From contig CM073323.1 of the NCBI GenBank assembly GCA_037043015.1, forward strand, positions 12,955,758 through 13,019,757: a stretch of DNA of 64,000 bases. Direction: 5' to 3'. Shown here in pieces: positions 23,677 to 34,600 of the stretch. The notes beneath the pieces were generated by a model. It worked only from the letters and a program-made list of their open reading frames with translations. It made no database searches and was not told the origin of the DNA. This DNA comes from Bryum argenteum (Eukaryota; Streptophyta; Bryopsida; Bryales; Bryaceae). How positions within the stretch are numbered: the first letter of the stretch is position 1; each line of letters opens with the position of its first letter. Position numbers and translations under genes: made by a program.

Positions 23677-26600
23677 CACTATAAGAAAACCCTGTTTTTT
23701 GTGATGTCTTGTATAATGTCTAATGTATTTTGTGATGTCTTACTGTCTTAAAAGATGTCTTCAAAGACGGGAGGATGTCTGTACGTCTAACGGGCACATT
23801 TTGGATTGGAGGGGCATGAAGCCATCACCAAACAAAAAGATGTTGGTGAAGACATGGATGTCTTTGAAGACATTCCGATAGACATCAAACTGCCACGTTG
23901 GCAAGGGATTTTGGACCAACAAGGTAAAAACGACCAAAATTTACCGTTGGACATGGTAAAAAGCATTTCTAATGTTAAAAGAGTAGCTGAATGGGCAGCA
24001 GTTTTCAAAAGTAGAAAAAAAAACATCACACTTTTGTAATATATATATATTTTTTTTTTAATTTTTTTTTTTAAATGTTAAATCATTATGTGACATGGCA
24101 ATATTGAAAATACTAATTTCAGGCTATTCTCACTATTTTTTCATTGGTCTATTTTTTTAATAATATTAAAATAAAAGATCATATTCCAATAAAAAATATT
24201 TTTTGTAAATTTTTATTATATTCAAATAAACTAAAATATTATAATTCTGTAATTTTTTTATGATTTAAAAATATTTAAATATTTAAAAAATATTATATAA
24301 AAAAATATTATATCTGTAAAATAACAATGGTGCCGAAAAATAGAATTTTGAAGTAAAAGTAATTTCGTGAATATTTAATCCTCAAAAAAAGTGTGGACAT
24401 AGATTAAAAAAGTTATTTACAACGCTTTATCTACATGGCAACAAAATCTCCACGTCGGACCAGTTGACAAGTCATGCAACATCTAGTCGGATGTCTAACA
24501 CGATGTCCAACTTACCATAACTACGGTCAGGCATGAATGTCCGCGTAGACATCTATTGGGATGTCTATGAAGATGTTTTGCACGACATCCTCCTAGACGT
24601 CATTTACCAAAAAGCGGCAGTACTTAAGGGTCTCTTAAGAATAATGTCAACTTCTTCTCTTACTGCTTGTCTTCCATTGGCGCAGGTCTCTGATTAGGCT
24701 CTGTCTCTGATAACCCTTAATCCTCGAATACTTAAAAAAAATATGAAAATAAAATAAAAACAATAAACAGTATTTTTTGGCTTACTTCAAGAAGGAACTA
24801 AATATTATTGATTACTTATAGATTAGATTATTATAGTCCAATGGCAAGTTTATACATTACTCTATTATCAACTACCATAATTATACAAATTGAAGCAAAT
24901 TTACAAGAGATATGAATTTACAAAAGTAGCTATTTAATATAGTTTAGGAGTCAATTCTAGAATAGAATTAGTATTAGGAAAGTTAGTTGGAAAGTTAGTT
25001 AGGGCAGAAATAAAAGGTAGTTAAGAGTTGGAAGGAGAGCCTATCACCATGGGAGACTATAAATAGTCTCATAATTGAGATTCCACACTTTTCTATCAAT
25101 AAAGATTATTTGATTCGTTTTGGAAGAAACTCTATGTCTTACAATACGTGCTTTGTTGTGGAAAGAACTTTAAAGCATCTTGTATTTGATTTGTTGTGAA
25201 GAAAACAAAATACCTTTTATGATTAACATGTTGTAGTTGAAACTCTGAAGATGTCATCAGATGTCTTTGATAATATCTGCAGGGATGTCTAAGATGACGT
25301 TCATGAAAATGTTTAACATGATGTCTATGAAGTTGTCGAAGATGACATCTACGACATCATCCATAATCATCTACATGGATGATTTTCATCGACTTCAGTG
25401 GATGAACAGAGGCGGCTAGGGTTTGCTGCCGCCGCCATAGTTAGGTCATGAGACCTTTAAGTAGAATTAGAGGCCGCATAAAGCTCATTTGTGCCTTCAT
25501 TTTTTCAAGGAGTTAGTGTTTAGAGTGTAGAGGCTAAGGTTTGCTTCTTCATGTGGTTAGGGTTTGCTGCCGCCGCCATAGTTAGGTCATGAGACCTTTA
25601 AATGAAATTACAAAGCTCAATTTTGCCTTAGTTTTTCCAAAGAGTTAGTGTTTAAAGTATAGAGGATTTCAAAATTGTTTCTATTCAATTTTAGAATGAT
25701 TGTTAACTACAATAAGAGAATAGTAGTTGTAGAAATCTAGTAGCTCTCAAGAGTAGTGGTTTCCTTCTTCATGTGGCTAAGATTTGCTACTTAAGAGGAA
25801 CTGGATTTCAAAAGCATCATGTACAAGAAACCCTAGCACTTGTAGTATTTGATTTGTTGTAAAAGATGTCTATGATGATGTCTGCAAGATGTCTTACAAC
25901 ATGTCTATGAAGATGTCTAATTGTGTTGATGGAATTTCTGTTTTGGAGGGTGGGACATGAGGGTGGCGCAGCGAAATACGATGTGAAGCCGCGAAGAAAA
26001 AATGAAGCGACATACGTGCTTGTAGGTGAGTGAAACAGATGTATGCATAGATGTCTATAACGTTGTTTTTAATGATGTCTAGAAGGATGTCTGAAGAAAT
26101 GTCTAAGCAGATGTTTGCAAGAATGTCTAACTGTGTCGATATCTTGAGGTTAGGAAGTAAACCATCTCAACCTAGGTAGTGCAATTAAATGGAATTAAAT
26201 CAGAATTTTTTTACCTTTACAAACCCTTCTTTAAATGCAGTTGATATTGGCTTATTGAACATGTGTAGCGGCGGGACATGCACATGACCATACAGGTATC
26301 GACAGCAAGCGATGGTAGTGGATGTGCTTCCGGAGTTCAAATTGTGGGTGCGTAGTGACAGACGTATTAGTTAATAGTCTAGTTTTGTATTATCTGAGGT
26401 TTTAATGACTTAAGCAATATATGTTTGACTCAAACTTTTTGACGTGACAGTGTTTACAGTTTATGTTATGTGAGACGTCTGTGGATTACGAATCTGATTA
26501 CAATTTAAATATCTAAAAATGTCATCATAGATGTCATTTAATATGCCCAGAAAACATCAATGGTAACATTGTTGCAAACATCATGTTTAACACAAAACGT

Positions 26601-27264
26601 TTACATCGATGTTCTACGGGATGTCGCTACAAACATCCAAGCAAACATTACAAATTTAAGGACATCAACCTAAACATCATTCTACGCATTGGAGACATCT
26701 TATAAGACATACAAAATGTTTTTTAAGATATCTTGTAAGACATTGTATACGTCTTGCAAGACATCTTGTACGGCATTTAAAATGTTTTGCAAGATATTTA
26801 AGTCGTCTTAACTGATGTCTAAAACTATCATGATAGAAGCATAAAACCTCCAAAATATGCTGACGTGGCATGCCACGTCATTTTCCCGCGTCCACGTCAA
26901 CTTTTCCCGCGTGCCACTTTGGATTTTCAAAGGGTCCACGTAGGATTCTGGCACCGCCATGTCATCTTTCGTGGGACCATGTAAAATTCCACATCATGAT
27001 GAATTTCATCCCCACGTGGCACTGCCCGTTGAATTCAAGCTGATGTGTCATCTACGTGGCACCTACGTGGCACACTTTTTACCATTCCAAAATTACCTTA
27101 AGACATCTTCGATCTTAAGACATTTTCGTGTCTTTTTAGACGTCTGCTTAGACATTTGAGCTGTCTAGGATGTCTTATCGTCTATAAGACATCCGAATCA
27201 ATGTCTACGATGTCTTTTTAGACATCATTTACAACATCATTAAAAACGCAGGTTTCTTATAGTG
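23677..27264. mobile_element. Non-autonomous CACTA transposon, 3588 bp
   Basis: The left end is CACTATAAGAAAACC and the right end GGTTTCTTATAGTG, a 13-14 bp terminal inverted repeat. The 3 bp target duplication ATT lies at 23674-23676 and 27265-27267. Both subterminal regions are packed with GATGTCT / AGACATC heptamers, as expected for CACTA transposase binding sites, in a broadly inverted arrangement. The core holds a roughly 140 bp tandem duplication (25417-25557 and 25558-25690) with a GCTGCCGCCGCCATAG block. No transposase frame is present. It is inserted in element 2 within the 5' part of the SWIM gene. Confidence 0.92.
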
Positions 27265-27289
27265 ATTTTTTGTTTGGTTTTCTGAACTT

Positions 27290-27620
27290 TTGTTGAAGGC
27301 AGGCTAACCTGCGGCACCGCAGCTTTCTCCTCGGGGGTGGTGGTCATGCCGATTGAGCCCCCGTTCATGCCTCGGAGGTTCATGGTTTTTTTTGCTTTTT
27401 CTGCATTTTTTGCTTTTTCTGCATTTTGTGCTTTTTCTGCATTTTTTGCTTTTTCTGCATTTTCTGCTTTTTCTACTTTTTCTGCTTTTTCTTCATTTTT
27501 GGCTGAAAGTGGCTAACTTGCGGCACCGCAGCTCTCTTGTGCTTCTCCTCGAGGGTGGTGGTCATGCCGATGGAGCCTTCTGGCCCTCGGAGTTTCTTGT
27601 TTTTTTTCTTTTTCTGAAGG
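27290..27620 (-). repeat. Duplicated 5' exons of the SWIM gene and a Lys/Gln-coding minisatellite
   Basis: Read on the minus strand, three similar segments occur: about 27600-27510, 27383-27309 and 23676-23585 (the last across the CACTA element). Each contains ATGACCACCACCC(C/T)CGAGG and ends GC(A/G)GTGCCGCA(A/G). The middle one is a clean 25-codon exon starting at ATG 27383 and ending CAG before a GTTAGC donor (peptide MNLRGMNGGSIGMTTTPEEK and five more residues). Between the copies, 27395-27500 is a tandem repeat of AAAAAGCAGAAAAA-type units on the minus strand, which reads as Lys/Gln runs. The second copy differs by indels that break the peptide. Confidence 0.55.
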
Positions 27621-27765
27621 CTGGCTAACTTGGGGAATTCTAGCTAACTTGGGGAATTCGGGGTCTTCTTTGAGAGATGTTGCCCAATGAAACTGTCATG
27701 TGAAATCTATTTACTGGGGCTATGCATGTAGATACTTAGTATCAAGTGATTAATTCTGTTCATTG

Positions 27766-30700
27766 TGTCGGACCCCGTTTTTTTCGATTTTTGGCCATTA
27801 TGTTCTAATGCGCATTAAGAATAAGTATAGTGTCTAGAATCCGACCTATGTATTTGCTAAGCCGTATACTATAAGGCAATTACGTTTTTGCAAATAAAGG
27901 AATTAGTTAAACTCTAGTTTATGTTAAGTAGGACGGATTTGCCAATCCGTACTCTGTCCCCGTACGGCTAGGACGTGCTGTCAGAGGACGGATTAGGAGT
28001 TATGATGGCAGGTGAAGGACGGAGTGGCGAAGAATTTAATAATGGCGAAAATCTAGAAGGCGACTCCGTGCACGGGAGGACAATTATGGCGGCGGACCAT
28101 GTCATGATGGTCGGACTTAACTCCGCCCCCTCGATATAAGGCAACCCGTCCGCCCTTGTCGCCACCGCCTCCTCGTTTTCTGCGCCCTTTGTCGTCTTGC
28201 GCTCCCGCCTCCGTCTTTCGCTTCCGTCCTTAGTGTGATCCGCCCCTGCGGCCGACCTCGGCCGACGACTCTCTATTTCCTTGCACACTTCTTTCCGATG
28301 GCGAGAACGGCGTCCGCTTCCGCTCGGGAGCAAGAGGAGCCGAAGATTTCCATCAAGCTCGTGTCGCCGTGTATTCCGATCGAGGAGAATGAGAAGAAGT
28401 CCTTGACGGAAGACCTCGAGAGGATGGGGTTAGCCGGCCTGCTTGATACGCCCGGGATTGCGACGACGGAGATGGTTCGCGAGATCAAGGTCGGAGCGCC
28501 AAACCGATTCGAGGGGACGGTTAGAGGGAAGCCGGATTCTCGGACGGCCGAAAGATCGAGAGTCATTTACGGCCGACCGTAAACAACGGAGTAGGGTTGT
28601 GCGGCCGGAAACACAAGTGGGCGAAGAAGCGTTCCACGGGGATCCACACAAGCACAATGGCTACTCGATCGAGGATTGCAGAATCCGAGGAGCGCGCCGT
28701 CATCAAGTTTTTGGCGCCGATTATTCACGGAGAGAAGCCGCACCGGATCACCGTCACGGCCGCCAACACCGTCCTGGGCTCCTTGCGCGCGAACGGGAGA
28801 CGGATCGGGGATGATCATCCGCGACTTAGTCCCCGGCTTGCGGAAAACGTAGGTAAAACCCGTCCTAGCCCTATTACTCCTTTTCTTTACCACCGCATGC
28901 AAGAGGAGGAGGTGGTGCGACGGATGAGGAGGAGTCGAATTATGAGATCGCTACTGTCGCCGCAAAACAACGGCGTGTTCGAGTCGAGGAGAGTACGGAT
29001 AGCAAGGCCGTATACTCGGAAGAGGAGGAGGACGAGGTCGGATCGATTGAAGGGGACGTTCCACCCGACGCACTGCAGGAGCCGCTCCGGAGGCAACCCC
29101 ACAAAATGGACGCGTCCAGAGGTAATCATCCTTCCGTCCCCGTCCCCTCCCACGAATCCGACCGAGGCCGGAACTCAGACTGAGAGGGGACAACCCTCGA
29201 GGCCGGTGGATGAAGGGGAAGTTACGGCCGATTGGGAGAACCCCATGAATCCGAACGACCCCGACTTCCCCACCTCTCACCCCGTCCGCCAATCACCCGG
29301 ATCCCATGAGGCGAGCATGGCACCACTTCATGGAAGCCGGTGCCGCATTTCCTCTACCAAGAATCGCTGGCGAAGCTATGCCAAGAATTTGGAGTAAAGA
29401 CGTTCTTTGGAGGTCAAACAGTGGGGACTCCAAACCGGACGAGGAGCGATTCCGACAAACGGAGAAGCAAGTGACCAAGCTAATTGAGAAATAGACGTCT
29501 TCGCGAGACGGTCGGGAGAGAAGGGAGGAGGAACTCCCGGTCGGAAGGCGAGCCGTAATCACGGCAAACGAGCAGTCGTAAAGCTCGTGGAAATCTGCGA
29601 GGTTCCGGCCGAAGTCTTTGCAGAGGGCGAACCTGTTCGAGGCCGAATCCCGAGTCGGAGGTTTTCAAGGCGGAGACATTCAAGAAATTCCTCTTGGCGG
29701 CGAAGACGTACGCCACGAAAGTAGAGAAGAGCAACGCCGAGGTCAAGATACTACTCGACGCCGTCCGGGAGCGGATGAAGGAGGTAGTGATGCCGGCCTT
29801 CACTTCTACTCCGGCCAAGACCCCGCGGCGGATACAACGAGAGGACGATCTTTGGGCCCTCCAATCCGACCAACACGAAGGGCAAGGCGAAGGTGAAGAC
29901 GGAGTCGGATGCACCCGCCCCAGACTCGCCCGGCCAAGAACACGCGCACCGCGAAGAGAAAGCTCACGGCCGAGGAATACGAGAAGTCTCCCGGGCGCAG
30001 AGCTTCACGACATCGGCCTCGAGCATTCCGAAGAGGAAGAGTTGAAGAGCGGGGGCGAGATCGACTCCGGGCGAGGACGAGTACGTGATCACCGACACGG
30101 GCAAAAGAGTAAAGGCAGGACGTATCGCAGCGACACCACTAAAGCGGCCGAAGCACGGAGTTAGTTCGCGAAGAAAGAAGTAGGACGTCTTAGAGGCCGG
30201 CAGTCAAAGGACGGCCAGAGTTAGGAGGTCGGATTGGTATCCGTCCTAGGCCAGTATAGTGTTTTCTTTTTGGGAATGCGTGCCGCTTTTTGAGGAGTAG
30301 GCCTGGTAGGCCGGCGCCGCAATCCAGTTAGGGATCTAAGTCGTTGACTTAGAAGTACTTATAGGTGGAAGTTTGGCCACCTAAAACATTCCTTGCTTGA
30401 GTGTTAATCAAACCTTCTTATGCGCATATTCGGTGTGATCATTTCCCTGTCTCCTTTTCAGTTGAGTGCTTGGAAAGCCGGATCTACCTTGTGTGTTGTG
30501 AGTTGGGAGTTAGGAATCCGGATTCTTTGTTAGATCGTTTCTGTGGAGTTGAAGTCGGGTTGGGCGTATTCTTGAGTGCCTTGTGTCTTGAATCAAGCTG
30601 GTGTCCGGAAGAGGAAATGCACGGTAAACACTTACGGTGCAGGAGGGTGCAGGGAGTAGAGTGTGTGAGGCGGATTCCAATCCGACCTCCAGCTACCACA

Positions 30701-31179
30701 GACTTGGGTTCCTCTGTAGTCTCAGAGGACGGATCAAGCGCAGTACGTGACCAGAATACGTGTAGACGTCTTCTAGCCGGATTCGGAGCTCTTGGAGTCT
30801 GTCATTGTAGTAAAGGTGATAGGGTAACCAGGACGGCCTGCGTGACCTGCTAGTTCGGACGGATAGGACGGATTAGTTGTGAGGACGTAATGTGTGCCTT
30901 AGTATGTGTGTGTGTGTGTAGAGTCTAAGTGTGGAAGTTTCCGCCACGATAAACATAAGGGAAAGAGTCTTTGTGCATCCCCTCTTGCAAAGGGATACCC
31001 TTGCCCTGCAAGGCTAAAACATAAGTTGGGACTAGAAACGTTTGTGGGTTTGGTTGTTTTAACACTACTTGCCTTGGTCACTTCACAGAATCCCTGGAAC
31101 GATACACGAGTCACCTGAACACGGGTTTTACACCAATAAACGTGTAAGGGAAGATAAAGTGAATACATGGCATCCGACA
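27766..31179 (+). mobile_element. TG...CA insertion with GC-rich coding remnants (solo LTR or LTR-derived)
   Basis: It starts TGTCGG and ends CCGACA and is flanked by the 5 bp duplication CATTG (27761-27765 and 31180-31184). TG...CA ends with a 5 bp duplication are the mark of an LTR-retrotransposon integrase. However, I find no second copy of the start or end inside, so there is no pair of long terminal repeats. It could be a 3.4 kb solo LTR, or an element with badly diverged LTRs. A TATA-like GATATAAGG lies at 28132-28140. From 28298 a GC-rich frame starts MARTASASAREQEE. Later pieces change frame, including an acidic stretch with YSEEEEDEVG near 29010 and HFLYQESLAKLCQEFG near 29345. It looks like a decayed gag-type protein. 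Confidence 0.65.
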
Positions 31180-31236
31180 CATTGTAAGTTGAGTTTTATG
31201 TGCTGTTTCTGATGGATGTTGTTTGCGGGAATGCAG

Positions 31237-31554
31237 AACCGATTAAAAGTTGATGCAGTTTCAAAGGAGGACGAATCTGATGCCGACAGCGACTTATCGG
31301 CTTTGAGAGATCATGTCTTGTCCATAGTAGAGTCCCGTCGATTGGTAGTACCAATGTCCTCGGTTCCCGATACTCCGCCTCCTGCACCCCCTGTCCGTTA
31401 CACTTCAAGTGTATACGTTGATCGGGTTGCGCGAGCAAAAAACAAACGCAACTATTACATTCAAGCGAAAATTCGTCGTAATGAAGCCAAGACATTAGCT
31501 AGGCTTGCACCACGTCGTTCACCAAGACTTGCATCTAAGCTAAAATCGAAATAG
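31237..31554 (+). CDS. Small basic protein with RRSPRL tail, copy in element 2
   Basis: The exon begins after a TGCAG acceptor at 31236 and ends in TAG at 31552-31554. The peptide has an acidic start (KEDESDADSDLSALRDH), a Pro-rich middle (PPPAPPVRYTSSVYVD) and a very basic end (APRRSPRLASKLKSK). The same exon, with the same borders and tail, is found on the minus strand at 46298-46615, so it is a real conserved gene of the transposon. A start codon at 31216 would lie in the supposed intron; the true first exon is unknown and may have been displaced by the 27766-31179 insertion. The ParB-MTase start codon follows 138 bases after the stop, directly behind an AG acceptor. The basic tail suggests nucleic-acid binding, by inference. 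Confidence 0.6.
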   Translation, partial: NRLKVDAVSKEDESDADSDLSALRDHVLSIVESRRLVVPMSSVPDTPPPAPPVRYTSSVYVDRVARAKNKRNYYIQAKIRRNEAKTLARLAPRRSPRLASKLKSK

Positions 31555-31692
31555 GTTTTTGATAAGATTTTCAGATACGATTATGTTTTTCTTCCTTGTA
31601 AACAGCTTTATATTTTACTTTATATTTCATTGGTATTTTGATTTATTCTTATTCTTTAGTGCATTGTTGCAATTGGTTTATTGATTTGTTAG

Positions 31693-34600
31693 ATGAGCAT
31701 ATCCGAAGTACGTCTTGAAGAAGAAGGTGGTACTATATCTCTCTCAACTTATCCATCAACTCCTTCTCCTGAAGGAGATGATAGCACACCTGCACCATTA
31801 GTATCTGTAGAAGGCATGTCTTCTGCGGTTCCGAGTGGCAGTCCCATCGAAACCGAAGCTCCTCCCGAAGCTACTCAAGATCTCGGTAGGCAGGAGGCCC
31901 TCTCAGATGACGATGAATCTCCTTTGCCTGGGAGTATCAACGTCGGGATCGTTCACATGCCGCCTCATCTCCAAAACAAAGACCCGGATTGGAGTGCCAA
32001 CGAGATGCGAATGATTCACAAAAGTGATTCCATAGCTATTATAAACAGGTTCCGATTCAAACTTGTCAAAAAATCACGTATGCTCATTCCATTCTGTCGC
32101 TTGGTGTGTTACCCAAAGGTTTGGCCTATCTCGGAGCAAGACGTCAGGAAACTCGAAAACGAGTTCAACAAAGGTTACCGCGAAGGAGATCGGGTAATGT
32201 ATGTTTCTCCATTCGATAGAAAAGGAAGGGAGAAAATGGTTGATGCAGGAGATGTCATGTGGGAGAATCCGCTTTGGAGAGTTGCAAATGAAGAATTCGA
32301 GGAGACCTTGCGATCGGACCCAGATCTGCATCAACTAAGTAACAAATACTTCCACGTATACGAAGGAAGCCATCGACTAACAGCGTGGATGCGTCACATA
32401 GAGAGGTACCACAAGATGGACCCCTCATGGTACATCTCTGTTGATTGCATCGTACTCGATGCTCGCGGTGAGAGCAATCTACTTCTGGACGCAATGAACG
32501 ACATAAATTGGTACGTACTAGACACATTCATTATAATCATCTGCTTTCAAATTTTTTAAACTATGACGGATTCTCATATTCGTTTCTGTTGTATAGGTCT
32601 ACGGAACATGACCATGTCGTAAAATGGTTTATGTGCGAAACTCCAGCGCATGAGGAAGTTTGGTAAATTAAAACTTGAAGATTTCAAAGAACTCATTACT
32701 CCGGAAGATTACAGAATATGCAAAAACACCAAACTAAAAAAAGAGACTTGGTATCCTATCACGGTGGACGTCTTCGTCAAGTTCCTATATGCGGTACATC
32801 TATTTAATATGTGCTCATACACTGCTACCTTGTACTCAATTCTTTGCATTTACTTACTACTACTTTCTGGCCATATAGAGGAGGTTAGCGAAAGCATCGG
32901 ATGATGCAGAAACTAGTTACTACGCCAGTACCCCAAAGGATAAGCAAACAGGGCCAGGAGTATGGAGCGCCATGGATAACGCCATCAAAGCGGAAATCAA
33001 ATCAATTCGTGGCAAACAGTTTGACAAGATGGTTGCTGTGGCCAATAACAAACTTGGGAAAGTATTCCCGAAAGAGGTAAAATATTCTGTCATATTAGAT
33101 TCTAGTGAGCCTCACTACTGTTATTTACATATCGAAATTAACTTCTACGATTTGTCGTCGTACAGATTTATGCTCACTACAGTCAAAACCCGAAGCCCGA
33201 TATGACAATCGAAAGATTGCACATGGTAGCCACCACCAACGTCCATTCCGATTTTAAGGGGAAGTGGCTCCAATGGTGGAATGGCACAAACGATGTACGT
33301 CGATTTGTCCACTTCCCAGAAGAGCGCCCTATGAAAGACAAAACATTGCTTGCATTTTTGCATCGTGCTTCTCTTTGGGCTCAGGTATACTATACTTAAC
33401 TTATGTGTTCACAATACTTTCGTCATTTACTACCTAAATTTCTAACGTGCTCTACTTGGGTGTCTCCAGTTAGAACAAGCCCTTGAAAGTGAAATGCAAC
33501 AACTTCTAGAGGATGGCAAACTCAACGTTGAGTGGTCTGATGTTGTGCTTAGGCCATCCGTGTATGTTGAGAAGTGGAGAGTGCTTTTATGGGAGAAGGC
33601 TTTCAGTAACTACCTTGCTCCAAATGCCAGTCCGAAATTCATCAAAGGCTCCGACATTCAGAAAATTGGTGGTGGCAAGGTTACTATTAAACGGCTCTTC
33701 TTTCGGTATGCCTTAACTTTACTTTTCAATTCGCTATACAATTCGCTAACTAACAAACTCCGAACCATAACTATAATTTTGTCGTATTATAATGTTTATT
33801 GACTACAGGTACTTGAAGCAAGAGCTTCTTGCGAAAGGAGCATTGGCTTCGTGGTCAATTCCAGTCGATCTCGAGACGTCACAGTCTCAAACGATCCATC
33901 CAGCATCTTCTTCGAAGCCCAACAAAGGAAGTTCTCAACATCGCAGTTGCTTACTGGTAGTTGGTTCCTTGAATGCAACGATAACTTCGTGCATAAGGAA
34001 GAGAGACATCTACTTCGGAACATCAGTTCCAACGCACCTATGGAGATCGAGGACGATGACGATGACGACGTCTCCTTATTACCAAGCGCACCAGTCTCAC
34101 CCTCGGAACCTCCATCACCCGCGGCACAACCCAAACCTCGAGCAAATAAGAAGCGGCGCAACGGTGCTGCGGAGCCCGTAGTTGATCTTGAACAAGAACC
34201 CGATGAACCCGCTCCGCTCAAACAAGACATTGGAGATCCCGAAGAAGCTGATTTGACTCAAGCTTCAAATGGAGCGACCAACATTGCAGGTAGACGCGGT
34301 CGACGATTGACTCAGATTTCTGCAAGCGCTCTTACGAATGCGGGGTCCCCTCAATCTTTCACAGTCGACCACAACTCTCCACATTCCCCTTGTCGCCTCA
34401 CTCAGCCCAAATTTGTCAAACTACCCGCTCCAAAACCGAATCACGTTGGTTGCAGCTCGTCCTCAAAAACTTCGGTCACTCTGCCTATGTATCTTGAGAA
34501 GGGGAACATTGGAGATTTGGTTCACCAATCGTCGAAGACTGGAACATGGGATTCACAAATTCTTGACATCGTCCAGCACATCAAGAAGGTACTATTTCGT

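Noticed and set aside
26677..26871. Cys-rich 64-codon minus-strand frame in the CACTA element
   Set aside because: It is made of AGACATC/TTGTAAGACAT repeats, not a conserved zinc protein.
27353..27628. Hydrophobic frame rich in Leu and Phe on the plus strand
   Set aside because: It is the reverse of a Lys/Gln-coding minisatellite on the minus strand; repeats of CTTTTTCTGCATTTT explain it.
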